A stretch of DNA of 64,000 bases from SABI01 sp963663665. Its GTDB lineage: Bacteria; Spirochaetota; Spirochaetia; Sphaerochaetales; Sphaerochaetaceae. Shown piece by piece: positions 52,132 to 61,845 of the stretch (position 1 is its first letter; the number at the start of each line of letters is the position of its first letter). The translations under genes and the position numbers were made by a program. The notes under the pieces are model-generated. The model ran no database searches. It was given only the letters and a program-made list of their open reading frames with translations, and was not told the DNA's origin. The stretch lies in the NCBI GenBank assembly GCA_963663665.2, contig CAXXKP010000001.1:248001-312000 (forward strand), given 5' to 3'.

Positions 52132-52644
52132 TTATTCGAGCACTAATGATGGTGGTGAATAAAGTCGGGCTTGTAGACTCTGATCAAGCATATAGAGTCC
52201 TTTCCCATCCCCAAAAAGTTCATATTTTCGGATATTGTCCTCTGAGTTCTTCTCTTCCTCGCCTTGTTCTTTCACAAACCATTCAAGGAACTGAACTGTC
52301 CTATAATCTTTCTTTGAGAGTGCTTCTGTATAGATATCATTGATTGAACTCGTGATATATCTCTCGTGTTCGAGTGATGCAACTAAAGGCTCTTTATGAT
52401 TACTATACTTTGCACTCGGGTTCGCAATAGCCTCTAGGTTTACCGAATGACCATTATTGAGAAGGTATTGTCTAAAAAGCATAGCATGGTCTTGCTCTTC
52501 CTTTGCTTGAATGACAAACCAATTTTCAAACCCTTCTAACCCTTCATTTGCATAATAATCTGCAAGGTCGAGATAGAGATACGCCGAATAAAATTCTTTA
52601 TTTATTTGCTCATTTAATAGTTTAACTATAGACTCATGTAACAT
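52132..52644 (-). CDS. ftn: ferritin
   Basis: 170-residue non-haem ferritin. Ferroxidase ligands appear in NKEFYSAYLYLDLADYY (Glu), AKEEQDHAMLF (Glu/His) and the later helix with VKEQGEEEKN. It oxidises and stores iron in the cytosol. AGGAG lies 8 bases before ATG. An AT palindrome TATATT-T-AATATA (52689-52701) lies about 45 bp upstream. Confidence 0.93.
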   Translation of the reverse strand: MLHESIVKLLNEQINKEFYSAYLYLDLADYYANEGLEGFENWFVIQAKEEQDHAMLFRQYLLNNGHSVNLEAIANPSAKYSNHKEPLVASLEHERYITSSINDIYTEALSKKDYRTVQFLEWFVKEQGEEEKNSEDNIRKYELFGDGKGLYMLDQSLQARLYSPPSLVLE

Positions 52645-52768
52645 TTCTTTAACTCCTATTTCTAATATATATTAAGAATATCGTCTCTTATATTTAATAT
52701 ATCTAAGATACACTGAAACGGCAAAGAAAACTAACATAAAAGAAATCAATAAAAATACATCGATATTG

Positions 52769-52797
52769 TTGACCCTCAATAACGAAATCTTTATTAT
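52769..52797 (+). promoter_or_regulatory. promoter of the marR-CoADR operon
   Basis: -35 TTGACC (52769-52774), 17-bp spacer, -10 TATTAT (52792-52797). The -10 overlaps the first inverted repeat. Confidence 0.65.
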
Positions 52798-52811
52798 TGC
52801 CATGAGCAATA
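52795..52811. promoter_or_regulatory. operator-like inverted repeat 1 upstream of marR
   Basis: TATTGC-CATGA-GCAATA, 6-base arms and 5-base centre, lying over the -10 and predicted transcription start. Confidence 0.6.
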
Positions 52812-52812
52812 T

Positions 52813-52825
52813 TTGCTACGAGCAA
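52813..52825. promoter_or_regulatory. operator-like inverted repeat 2 upstream of marR
   Basis: TTGC-TACGA-GCAA. It shares TTGC-N5-GCAA with repeat 1; the centres are 16 bp apart. It lies in the leader, 24 bp before the marR start. Confidence 0.55.
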
Positions 52826-52849
52826 CTAAATACGAATTAAGGACTTTCC

Positions 52850-53236
52850 ATGTACGATTTATGCTTTCTGAGACACATCTTAATTGATTTAAAAAAAATT
52901 GAAGATACATTGAAAAAGGAAACCTCTCTCTCCCTAAATGAGGCAATATGCCTATGCCATAATGAGAAAGGATTTACCGACCCCTCTTCATTAGCAAAAG
53001 AACTCTCTTTGTCCCCATCGCGCATGACTCGAATACTCGATTCCTTATACAATAAAGGGTATATCAATAGAACTCAAAAGGATGAGGATCGTAGAGCTAT
53101 CATGATCACGATGACAACAAGTGGCAAAAATATAGCTAAGAAACTTCACTCCCTTTCATTTGATCTACCACAATATATTCAAAATCTAGCTGAAATAGCA
53201 GAACAAAATAATTTTCAACAGGAGACACTGAGATGA
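52850..53236 (+). CDS. MarR-family transcriptional regulator
   Basis: 128 residues. Winged-helix core: LAKELSLSPSRMTRILDSLYNKGYINRTQKDEDRRAIMITMTTSG (recognition helix about 58-70, wing about 75-90). Two close cysteines, C34 and C36 in EAICLCHNE, lie before the helix-turn-helix, and C5 near the N-terminus. AAGGA lies 6 bases before ATG. It overlaps the CoADR fusion gene by 4 bases, so it probably represses that gene and itself through the two repeats upstream, perhaps sensing thiol or persulfide state through the cysteines (inference). Confidence 0.85.
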   Translation: MYDLCFLRHILIDLKKIEDTLKKETSLSLNEAICLCHNEKGFTDPSSLAKELSLSPSRMTRILDSLYNKGYINRTQKDEDRRAIMITMTTSGKNIAKKLHSLSFDLPQYIQNLAEIAEQNNFQQETLR

Positions 53237-55707
53237 AAACGTATGTAATAGTCGGAGGCGTAGCCGGTGGAGCCGGAACTGCCGCCAAATTGCGAAGACT
53301 TGACGAGAATGCTCGCATTATCATGTTTGAGAGAGGAGAACATATTAGTTATGCTAACTGTGGACTTCCCTATTATGCTGGAGGCGCGATTACAGAACGA
53401 TCTCGACTCTTTGTTGTTACCCCTCAGAAATTCAAGGAAGTATTCAATGTTGAAGTGAATACTTTTCATGAAGTCATCTCGATCAACAAAGAAGAAAAAT
53501 TTGTAAGTGTGAAAAATATTACGACTGGCGAAGAGTTCAATGAGTATTATGACACTCTTGTCCTCTCTCCTGGTGCAGCTCCTGTGAGACCTCGCATTCC
53601 TGGTATAGATGATCCTGCTATCTTTTCACTTAGATCTGTAAGTGATATTGATGCTATTGTTAAAGCACTCGAGAGTTCTAAAACACAACGAGCAGTTGTT
53701 GTTGGTGGAGGTTTTATTGGCTTAGAGATGGCTGAAAACCTGAAAGAAAAAGGATTACAAGTTACCTTAGTAGAAGCATTAGAACAGGTGATGAATGTAA
53801 TTGATTACGACATGGCAACCATTGTTCAACAACATATTCGTGATGAAGGCGTGCAACTCTTTTTAAAGGATGGTGTTAAAAGTTTTGAACGAGAAAAAGG
53901 AAGCATAAATGTAACTCTTAACAGTGGTACTGTAATTACAACAGACATTGTCATATTGAGTATCGGTGTAAAACCAGACACACACCTCGCCCACGATGCA
54001 GGTCTTGCCTTAGGAAAGAATGGAGCAATAGTAGTTGATGATCAATTCAACACGAGTGACCCACACATTAAGGCTGTTGGAGATGCGATTGAATTCCCTT
54101 CCCCTTTTACCCATCTTCCTGTTACAGTGCCCCTTGCAGGTCCTGCTAATAAACAGGCACGACTTTGTGCTCAATCTATTGTAAACGGGTCTTGCAGACC
54201 TTACAGAGGAACAATTGCAACGAGTATTGCGAAAATCTTTCAACTTACTGCAGGTTCTACTGGAATGACCGGTAAGCAATTAAAAATGAACGAAATTCCG
54301 TATAAAGAAATTATCACACATGCAGGAAGCCATGCTGGGTATTATCCAGGTGCTTTACAGCTTGCTGTAAAAATCCTTTATGATGAAGAAACTGGTAAAC
54401 TTTATGGTGGTCAATCTGTAGGATTCGATGGTGTAGATAAACGAATCGATGTGTTAGCTGCTTTCATTAAAAAAGAAGGAACGATTCACGACCTAGCTGA
54501 GTTTGAACAAGCTTATGCGCCACCTTTTTCTAGTGCAAAAGACCCTCTTAACATGCTTGGCTTCATCGCTGAAAATGCACAAGAAGGAATGACAAAGCTT
54601 ATCACGTGGGACAAAGTCGAAGAAATGAGAAATAAGAACGCCTTCTTCTTGGATGTAAGGAGTCCCGATGAATTTGACCTTGGCGCAATAGAAGGTGCTA
54701 TAAATATCCCTCACACCGAAATAAGAGATCGTTTGAGTGAAATCCCGAAAGATAGACCTATTGTTGTTAACTGTGCAATTGGATTAAGAGGCTATCTTGC
54801 AGAAAGGATGCTCCGTCAACATGGTTATACAGATGTGTATAACCTTACTGGTGGATTCAGTACGTATCATACAGTGATGAATGAGATCGAAGCACTTGAG
54901 AATCCACAACAAGCACCACTTTCACTGTTCACCTATAGACCACTAGATGAAGATGGATCTCCTCGATCTAAACAATCTGACGTAATTGCTTTAGTAGACG
55001 CATGTGGATTACAATGCCCAGGACCAATTCTCTCACTCAAGAAATCTATGGACGCACTAAGTGAAGGAGATGTTCTGCGCGTATTAGCAACTGACCCTGG
55101 ATTTACCAGAGATGTTAAGTCATGGACTAAGATGACTGGCAATACGCTTATGTCTCTTGAAACAAAAGAGGGGAAAATTGAAGCTGTAATTGAAAAAGGT
55201 TCAGCAGTAAAGCCAACTACACAAAGTGTTTCAACTCTTCAAGGGTCTACTCTCGTTGTGTTCAGTAATGACATGGACCGTGTACTTGCATCCTTTGTTC
55301 TTGCCAATGGCGCTGCAGCGTCAGGAAAAGAGGTGACAATGTTCTTCACTTTCTGGGGATTAACGGTACTAAGAAAGAAAAGTGTCGGTAAAGTAAAAAA
55401 AGACTTTATGGGCAAGATGTTTGGCGCTATGCTTCCTAACAATATGGAAAGTCTCCCGCTCTCTCAAATCAACTTTGGTGGTATTGGACCAAAACTCATG
55501 AAATCGAGAATGAAACAAAAGAATGTCGATCAGCTAAGGAGTATGTTCACTCAAGCCCGACTTGCTGGTGTAAAAATGATTGCTTGCCAGATGTCTATGG
55601 ATATCATGGGTATTAGTGCAAGTGAATTGCTCGATGGGGTAGAAATTGGTGGGGTTGCTACCTATATGGAAGCTGCAAGCGAAAGTAATGTAAACTTGTT
55701 CATCTAA
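53233..55707 (+). CDS. CoA-disulfide reductase/rhodanese/TusA/DsrE-like fusion
   Basis: 824 residues with four parts. Residues 1 to about 445: pyridine nucleotide-disulfide oxidoreductase of the CoA-disulfide reductase type, active C43 in SYANCGLPYY. About 455-555: rhodanese with C514 in NCAIGLRGYLA. About 585-655: TusA/SirA-like with catalytic C595 in QCPGP. About 665-824: DsrE/DrsE2-like (LVVFSNDMDRVLASFVLANGAAASG, MIACQMSMDIMGI). All four families handle CoA-, protein- or small-molecule persulfides. The protein likely relays sulfane sulfur within one chain and reduces it with NAD(P)H. Translationally coupled to marR. Confidence 0.92.
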   Translation: MKTYVIVGGVAGGAGTAAKLRRLDENARIIMFERGEHISYANCGLPYYAGGAITERSRLFVVTPQKFKEVFNVEVNTFHEVISINKEEKFVSVKNITTGEEFNEYYDTLVLSPGAAPVRPRIPGIDDPAIFSLRSVSDIDAIVKALESSKTQRAVVVGGGFIGLEMAENLKEKGLQVTLVEALEQVMNVIDYDMATIVQQHIRDEGVQLFLKDGVKSFEREKGSINVTLNSGTVITTDIVILSIGVKPDTHLAHDAGLALGKNGAIVVDDQFNTSDPHIKAVGDAIEFPSPFTHLPVTVPLAGPANKQARLCAQSIVNGSCRPYRGTIATSIAKIFQLTAGSTGMTGKQLKMNEIPYKEIITHAGSHAGYYPGALQLAVKILYDEETGKLYGGQSVGFDGVDKRIDVLAAFIKKEGTIHDLAEFEQAYAPPFSSAKDPLNMLGFIAENAQEGMTKLITWDKVEEMRNKNAFFLDVRSPDEFDLGAIEGAINIPHTEIRDRLSEIPKDRPIVVNCAIGLRGYLAERMLRQHGYTDVYNLTGGFSTYHTVMNEIEALENPQQAPLSLFTYRPLDEDGSPRSKQSDVIALVDACGLQCPGPILSLKKSMDALSEGDVLRVLATDPGFTRDVKSWTKMTGNTLMSLETKEGKIEAVIEKGSAVKPTTQSVSTLQGSTLVVFSNDMDRVLASFVLANGAAASGKEVTMFFTFWGLTVLRKKSVGKVKKDFMGKMFGAMLPNNMESLPLSQINFGGIGPKLMKSRMKQKNVDQLRSMFTQARLAGVKMIACQMSMDIMGISASELLDGVEIGGVATYMEAASESNVNLFI

Positions 55708-55736
55708 GACAATTACGATTTATATATGGACATAAT

Positions 55737-55779
55737 AATGCCCCTAAGTTCTTCTTATTCAGGAGAACACAGGGGCATT
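55737..55779 (+). terminator. intrinsic terminator of the marR-CoADR operon
   Basis: Outer stem AATGCCCCT/AGGGGCATT, inner stem GTTCTTC/GGAGAAC, loop TTATTCA, then TTTATTTT. Lies 30 bp past the stop and 26 bp before the convergent gltD stop. Confidence 0.8.
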
Positions 55780-55804
55780 TATTTTAAATAAACTTATTTT
55801 CTTA

Positions 55805-57220
55805 TCAGTCGATTTCTGAGAGGAATGAATCCACTGAATCAGCACATAGTCGACCATGATTAATTGCTCGTACAACTAAAGAAGCACCAGTAACAGCATC
55901 ACCTGCAGCAAAGACTTTATCAACCGTAGTTTTGTATTTCTCATCTGTCTGTATTGAACCTCTTGCATCCAGTGAGAGACCAAACTCTTTTACCAATTCT
56001 GATTCTTTGTGTGGAACAAAACCCATGCTAAGAAGAACGAGATCGGCGTCGAGAATAAATTCACTTCCAGGAATTTCACTAAATGAGTTCCCTTGCCAGT
56101 TAAGCTTTACACCAGAGAATCTTTTAACCTTCCCGTTTTCCCCTTGAAATTCTTTCGACCCTACGCTCCACATCCGTTTTGCACCTTCCTTATGGCTACT
56201 AGAAGTACGTAGAATTAAAGGCCATTGTGGCCAAGGATTGTATTCATTACGGGTAACAGGAGGTTCTGGAAGCAGTTCTACTTGGGTTACAGAGGCACAT
56301 CCACGTCTAATTACGGAACCAACACAGTCACTACCTGTATCGCCTCCACCAATCACCACAACATGCTTTCCTTTTGCGTCAATAATTTGATTATCATCGA
56401 TTTTATCACCAAGAACAATCTTCGTTTGCTGAGTGAGATAATCGAGGGCAAAATGGATTCCCTCGAGATTTCTACCTGGGATGTTGATATCTCGAGCTAG
56501 AGGAGTGCCACTTGCTATAACAACAGCATCAAACTTATGAAGAAGATAATGGGCTGATAAATCTCTTCCAATTTCAACCTCTTTCTCAAAGACAACGCCT
56601 TCACTCTCCATTTGATTGATTCTTCTATCTATAATGCCTTTCTCTAGTTTGAAATTAGGAATTCCATAGGTTAACAAGCCCCCTACTCGGTCAGATTTTT
56701 CAAAGACGAAAACTTCATGCCCCTTTCTTGCGAGTTGCTGAGCACATGCAAGACCAGTTGGCCCAGATCCGACTACAGCGACTCTTTTACCAGTTTTAGT
56801 GAGAGCAATCTCAGGAACAACCCATCCTTCACTCCATCCTCGTTCAGCAATTTGAAGTTCAATCTGCTCACAAGCAGTTGCCGAAAAATCGACGGCAAGA
56901 GTACAAGAAGTCTCACAAGGTGCAGGACAAATCCGGCCTGTAATTTCAGGAAAATTATTTGTTGATTCAAGAAGCCTAAGTGCCTCTTGCCATTGGTTAT
57001 TAACTATCTTGTCCGAATAGTCTGGGATTCTATTTCCTAACGGGCATCCATGTACATGGCAAAAAGGGACACCACAATCCATACAACGTGTTGCTTGTTC
57101 GATGACCTCTTCTTCAGTAAGCATTCCTTCAACTGGCTCAAAATCGAGGATTCTCTCCTCTACCTTTCTATATTCTGGGTTTTGTCGTTTAATAGTACGG
57201 AATCCATCTAATTTAGGCAT
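55805..57220 (-). CDS. gltD: glutamate synthase small subunit
   Basis: About 471 residues. N-terminal iron-sulfur domain: C47, C50, C54, C59 (CMDCGVPFCHVHGC) then CPAPCETSC near 97-105. FAD loop VVGSGPTGLACAQQLARKG (about 145-165) and NAD loop VIGGGDTGSDCVG follow; the C-terminal FAD site is VFAAGDAVTGASLVVRAI. It feeds NAD(P)H electrons to GltB. The start is ATG 57220: GAGGAGG is 6 bases upstream, and this gives the usual MPKLDGF start. It overlaps gltB by 8 bases. Confidence 0.95.
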   Translation of the reverse strand: MPKLDGFRTIKRQNPEYRKVEERILDFEPVEGMLTEEEVIEQATRCMDCGVPFCHVHGCPLGNRIPDYSDKIVNNQWQEALRLLESTNNFPEITGRICPAPCETSCTLAVDFSATACEQIELQIAERGWSEGWVVPEIALTKTGKRVAVVGSGPTGLACAQQLARKGHEVFVFEKSDRVGGLLTYGIPNFKLEKGIIDRRINQMESEGVVFEKEVEIGRDLSAHYLLHKFDAVVIASGTPLARDINIPGRNLEGIHFALDYLTQQTKIVLGDKIDDNQIIDAKGKHVVVIGGGDTGSDCVGSVIRRGCASVTQVELLPEPPVTRNEYNPWPQWPLILRTSSSHKEGAKRMWSVGSKEFQGENGKVKRFSGVKLNWQGNSFSEIPGSEFILDADLVLLSMGFVPHKESELVKEFGLSLDARGSIQTDEKYKTTVDKVFAAGDAVTGASLVVRAINHGRLCADSVDSFLSEID

Positions 57221-60200
57221 GATACACCTCCTCAGTAACACTCATAGTTTCATCATCACGACTCTCGTTAAGTTGCATCCTTTCTAGTACCTTCCTATAT
57301 TCTATAGGTACGACTTTAACGAATTGAGGATACTGGACTTCCCAGTTTTCAAGAATATTTTGAGCAAGATGGCTTTTGGTAAGATTATAATGCTCTAGTA
57401 TTAAATCTTTTAGAATCTGTTGATCACTTTCATCCCATACGCCTTCGAGTTCAACCATATCAAGGTTACACCTTGAATCGAACAACTCAGAAGGGTCATA
57501 CACATAAGCGATACCACCACTCATACCAGCAGCAAAATTCTTTCCAGTCTCACCGAGTATTACAACTGTCCCACCAGTCATATACTCACATCCATGGTCT
57601 CCAATACCTTCAACAATAGCTGTAGCTCCACTGTTACGAACACAGAATCTCTCTCCAGCCATCCCATTGATGAAGGTTTTTCCACCTGTTGCACCATACA
57701 TCACAACATTTCCACAAATGATATTCCTTTCGGGTCTAATCTTTGAGTTCTTTGGTGGAGTAAGGACAATCTTTCCGCCACTCATCCCCTTACCAAGATA
57801 GTCATTTGCTTCACCACTTAAGTTAAGCGTAACTCCTTGAGCAAGAAATGCCCCAAAACTTTGCCCAGCAGATCCTTTTAGGTTAAAATGGAGAGTATCT
57901 TCATTGAGCCCCTTAGGCCCAAATATTTTTGTTATCTTTCCACTTAATGCAGAACCTATTGTCCTATCTCTATTATTTATAGGCAGATTAAAGGAGAGAG
58001 GTGAAGGATTCTTCCAAAATGGAATCAGTTTCTTTTCAATCTCTTTATCAAACCGTGAAAGTCCTTCTCTATCTCCTTTGGCTATGAAATGGAGAGGAAT
58101 ATCTTTACTTAGATGGTCTGCAACAAGAATCGCATCAAGCTTAATCCCTGTTGCTTTCTTTTTATCAGTGGAAGGAACGTATTTTAGTTTATCTACCCGT
58201 CCCACCATCTCTTCAACAGTTCTAAATCCAAGGAGAGCCATATACTCTCTTAGTTCAGTTGCCACGAATTGTAAGAACGTTATTACAAAATCTGCTTTAC
58301 CTCTAAATAACTTCCTTAACTCAGGATCTTGTGTAGCAACACCAAACGGACATGTATTGAGATGACATTTCCTCATCATTATACATCCAAGTGAGATAAG
58401 GAGCGACGTCCCAAACCCAAACTCTTCAGCTCCTAGAAGGGCTGCAATTGCAAGGTCTCTTCCTGTCTTAAGATGGCCATCCGTTTGAACAATAATCTGA
58501 CTTCTCAGTTTATTTACAATAAGTGCTTGTTGTGTTTCCGCGAGTCCTAATTCCCAAGGTAAACCAGTGTGACGAATCGCTGTAAGAGGAGATGCCCCAG
58601 TACCACCATTTTGACCAGAAATAATAACTCTGTCTGCTTTGGCTTTCACAACTCCACTAGCTATAGTCCCAACTCCTGCCTCACTTACCAATTTAACAGA
58701 AATTTCTGCTTCAGGATTTACAGTCCTTAAATCATGAATAAGTTGAGCAAGGTCTTCAATCGAATATATGTCGTGGTGAGGTGGAGGAGAGATGAGAGTT
58801 ACCCCAGGAGTAGTGTGCCGAATTGAGGCAATATAATCAGTCACCTTATTTCCAGGTAATTGACCGCCTTCTCCAGGTTTTGCACCTTGAGCCATTTTAA
58901 TCTGCAACTCGTCTGCACTCATGATATATTCAGTAGTCACTCCAAATCGACCTGAAGCAACCTGTTTGATACGAGAGCGCATAGAATCTCCATTCTCTAA
59001 TGGTTGTATACGAACAGGGTCCTCTCCACCCTCGCCACTATTGCTCTTTGCCTTAAGTCTATTCATCGCAATAGCTACTGTTTCATGGACTTCTTTCCCA
59101 ATCGAACCAATTGACATTGCAGCTGAAACAAATCGCTTAGTGATAGACTCAATAGGTTCAACCTCTTCAAGAGGAATTGGATTGCCATCTTTAAAATCGA
59201 GTAACCCTCTTATTTCTCCATTCTTTCTATAGGAAGCATCCATTAATGAGGTAAATTGTTTAAATAATGCATAATCTTTCTGTCTTGAAGAGGATTGAAG
59301 AAGACTAATTGCATCAGGAGACCAGTAGTGAGGTTCACTATTCTTCCTATACCGATAAGATCCCCCTGGTTCTCTGAGTTTAGCTTTTGCTCCATTCTTT
59401 GGATAGGCTTGTTTATAACGATCAACAATATCCCATGTGAGTTCTTTTAAACCAACCCCGCCAATACGAGAGATTGTACCTCTAAAATAGTTATCAATAA
59501 TCTCCTCGCCTAATCCAACAGCTTCAAATATTTGAGTATTGAAGAAACTGTGAAGTGTGGATATACCCATTCTACTGAAAGTTTTTAATAATCCTTTCTT
59601 CACCGCATTCACGTAATTATCTGCAGCCGCTTCTGGAGTAAGATTCTCTAACATCCCGCCTTCCGCAAGTTGTCTTACAGTAGCGAAGGCAATATAAGGA
59701 CACAGAGCATCACAACCGAACGCAAGATGAAGTGCATAATGAAATACTTCTCGCACATCTCCTGTCTCTATAATTATTCCGATCTTACCTCTCAGTCTCT
59801 TATCAAGCATATATTGGTGAAGAGCAGATACGGCAAGAAGCGAAGGTATTGGAGCCTTCCCAATCCCAGCTTTCTTATCACTGAGAATCATTAAAGAAAC
59901 CCCATTATTAGCTTGTTCTTCTGCCTCATTGCACACTCTTTCTATTGCAATCTTCAATGCATCTGGAGAGCTATCAGGGTCAAAAGTAATATCTATGTCA
60001 CTTGAAAGGAGGTCTTTATGAGGATTCTTTCTGATTCTTGTTATATCTCTAGTTGAGAGAACGGGATGTGATAATTTAAACGATCGATACTGTCTTTGGT
60101 CTACATCAAGCGGATTACTCTCATTCTCAATAAAACTCTCTAAGCTCATCATCAATTGTTCCCTCAATGGGTCAATCGGAGGATTAGTCACCTGAGCGAA

Positions 60201-61793
60201 CATCTGTTTAAAATAGGAAAAGATGAGTTCACTTTTATCTGATAAGACAGCGAGTCCTGTATCATTACCCATGGACCCGATTGCTTCTTGCCCCTGCTTT
60301 GCCATTGGAGTAATAATTGTTTTTAAGTCCTCATCACTATAGCCAAAGAGAATCTGCTTCTCGAGAAGTTCTTGTGGTTCTATGGAAGAGACACCTGAAG
60401 GCATGAACAATCCCCTTAGTTCTAGTCTAGAATCTTTTACCCACCTTCTGTAAGGATATTCTCTTGAAAGTTTTGCCTTAATAACATTATCTGGAATAAT
60501 TCGGTGTTGCTCTAAATCTACAAGGAACATCTTTCCAGGATGAAGTCTACCTTTCATTCTCACTTCCTCTTCAGGAAGTTCAATCGCACCAGTTTCTGAA
60601 GCAAGCACAATAAGTCCATCCTTCATAACTGTGTAACGGGCTGGTCTTAACCCATTTCTGTCTAAGGTGGCTCCAATAAATCTTCCATCTGTAAATACCA
60701 CGGCAGCTGGGCCATCCCATGGTTCCATAATCGGTGAGTGGTATTCATAGAAGGCTCTTTTATCAGCACTCATCTGGATTTCCGGTGAATACGACTCAGG
60801 TATCATCATCATCATGACATGAGGAATACTTCTACCAGCCATCGTGAAAAGCTCAAGAACATTATCAAAAATTGCAGAGTCACTTCCTGATTCATCTATG
60901 ATAGGAGTTATCGTATTAAGATCATCTCCAAGGAGTGTTGAGGACATAAAACCTTCTCTGGCTTTTTGCCGGTTAATATTTCCTCTTAAAGTATTAATCT
61001 CTCCATTATGCGCAAGATATCTAAAAGGTTGAGCAAGTCGCCATTCAGGCAATGTGTTCGTACTAAAACGAGAGTGAATAATACTAAATGCACTAATATA
61101 TTCGGGATCACTTAAATCAGGATAGTACTGGGAAACCTGTTCTGGAGTTAGAAGTCCTTTATAAATAAGAACTGTAGAAGAAATACTACAGATATAGAAT
61201 TGATTCTTTGTCCCTAGTCCTTGAGCTATCTCTTTTTCAATTACCCGTCTTAAGATAAAGAGTTGACGTTGAAGTTCTTCCCCTCTAAAAGTAACATGTG
61301 TAAGAAATAGCTGCCAAATTTCTGGCTCTTTTGCAAGAGCAAGTTCTCCGAGAATCTCAGAGTTCACAGGTACTTTTCTCCATCCTAATGATGAAAAATC
61401 TCTGGTAATGAGAATCTTCTCTATATCTTTTTTATATGCATTTTCATCGCATTTATGGGGGAAAAAAAACATCCCAACGGCATACTCACCTACATCTGGG
61501 ATGTTAAAGCCCATAACAGCCTTCTTAAAGAAAACGTGTGGGATCTGTGTCATGATCCCACTTCCATCACCGGTTTTCTGATCTCCTCCTACAGCACCTC
61601 GGTGTTGTAGGTTATGCAGTACTTTCAACCCATCAGAAACTATTGAATGCCTTGGCTTCCCATCCATGTGTGCAATAAATCCCACACCACAATTATCATG
61701 CTCAAAATCTCTCTTATATAAGCCATAACCTCCACGCTCAATTGTTTGATTGCGGATTTCTTCAATTCTCTCAATAGGTTTAGTTCGCTGCAT
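57213..61793 (-). CDS. gltB: glutamate synthase large subunit
   Basis: About 1526 residues. The glutaminase domain begins at C35 (HDNCGVGFIAHM), which should be exposed by removal of a 34-residue propeptide. The central and FMN-binding synthase domains follow, with 3Fe-4S cysteines C1137, C1143 and C1148 (CIMMRKCHLNTCPFG), then the GXGXG beta-helix (MSGGKIVLTPPK, TGGTVVILGETGKNFAAGMSGG). It makes two glutamates from glutamine and 2-oxoglutarate. Start ATG 61793 chosen because AGGAG lies 5 bases before it; the longest frame would run through a hairpin into glnN. Between glnN and gltD. Confidence 0.95.
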   Translation of the reverse strand: MQRTKPIERIEEIRNQTIERGGYGLYKRDFEHDNCGVGFIAHMDGKPRHSIVSDGLKVLHNLQHRGAVGGDQKTGDGSGIMTQIPHVFFKKAVMGFNIPDVGEYAVGMFFFPHKCDENAYKKDIEKILITRDFSSLGWRKVPVNSEILGELALAKEPEIWQLFLTHVTFRGEELQRQLFILRRVIEKEIAQGLGTKNQFYICSISSTVLIYKGLLTPEQVSQYYPDLSDPEYISAFSIIHSRFSTNTLPEWRLAQPFRYLAHNGEINTLRGNINRQKAREGFMSSTLLGDDLNTITPIIDESGSDSAIFDNVLELFTMAGRSIPHVMMMMIPESYSPEIQMSADKRAFYEYHSPIMEPWDGPAAVVFTDGRFIGATLDRNGLRPARYTVMKDGLIVLASETGAIELPEEEVRMKGRLHPGKMFLVDLEQHRIIPDNVIKAKLSREYPYRRWVKDSRLELRGLFMPSGVSSIEPQELLEKQILFGYSDEDLKTIITPMAKQGQEAIGSMGNDTGLAVLSDKSELIFSYFKQMFAQVTNPPIDPLREQLMMSLESFIENESNPLDVDQRQYRSFKLSHPVLSTRDITRIRKNPHKDLLSSDIDITFDPDSSPDALKIAIERVCNEAEEQANNGVSLMILSDKKAGIGKAPIPSLLAVSALHQYMLDKRLRGKIGIIIETGDVREVFHYALHLAFGCDALCPYIAFATVRQLAEGGMLENLTPEAAADNYVNAVKKGLLKTFSRMGISTLHSFFNTQIFEAVGLGEEIIDNYFRGTISRIGGVGLKELTWDIVDRYKQAYPKNGAKAKLREPGGSYRYRKNSEPHYWSPDAISLLQSSSRQKDYALFKQFTSLMDASYRKNGEIRGLLDFKDGNPIPLEEVEPIESITKRFVSAAMSIGSIGKEVHETVAIAMNRLKAKSNSGEGGEDPVRIQPLENGDSMRSRIKQVASGRFGVTTEYIMSADELQIKMAQGAKPGEGGQLPGNKVTDYIASIRHTTPGVTLISPPPHHDIYSIEDLAQLIHDLRTVNPEAEISVKLVSEAGVGTIASGVVKAKADRVIISGQNGGTGASPLTAIRHTGLPWELGLAETQQALIVNKLRSQIIVQTDGHLKTGRDLAIAALLGAEEFGFGTSLLISLGCIMMRKCHLNTCPFGVATQDPELRKLFRGKADFVITFLQFVATELREYMALLGFRTVEEMVGRVDKLKYVPSTDKKKATGIKLDAILVADHLSKDIPLHFIAKGDREGLSRFDKEIEKKLIPFWKNPSPLSFNLPINNRDRTIGSALSGKITKIFGPKGLNEDTLHFNLKGSAGQSFGAFLAQGVTLNLSGEANDYLGKGMSGGKIVLTPPKNSKIRPERNIICGNVVMYGATGGKTFINGMAGERFCVRNSGATAIVEGIGDHGCEYMTGGTVVILGETGKNFAAGMSGGIAYVYDPSELFDSRCNLDMVELEGVWDESDQQILKDLILEHYNLTKSHLAQNILENWEVQYPQFVKVVPIEYRKVLERMQLNESRDDETMSVTEEVYHA

Positions 61794-61806
61794 ATATTCT
61801 CCTCTT

Positions 61807-61830
61807 CCCTCCTCATATGAAAGAGGAGGG
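61807..61830 (-). promoter_or_regulatory. hairpin at the gltB ribosome site
   Basis: Perfect 8-bp arms, CCCTCCTC and GAGGAGGG, loop of 8. On the mRNA (minus strand) it directly precedes the gltB Shine-Dalgarno; the CCTCCTC arm could alternatively pair with that site. Possible translational or mRNA-processing control between glnN and gltB. Confidence 0.45.
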
Positions 61831-61845
61831 GGTGCGCAATAATTT

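Noticed and set aside
52689..52701. TATATT-T-AATATA as a PerR/Fur box for ferritin
   Set aside because: It is symmetric but very AT-rich in an AT-rich gap, so chance occurrence is likely.
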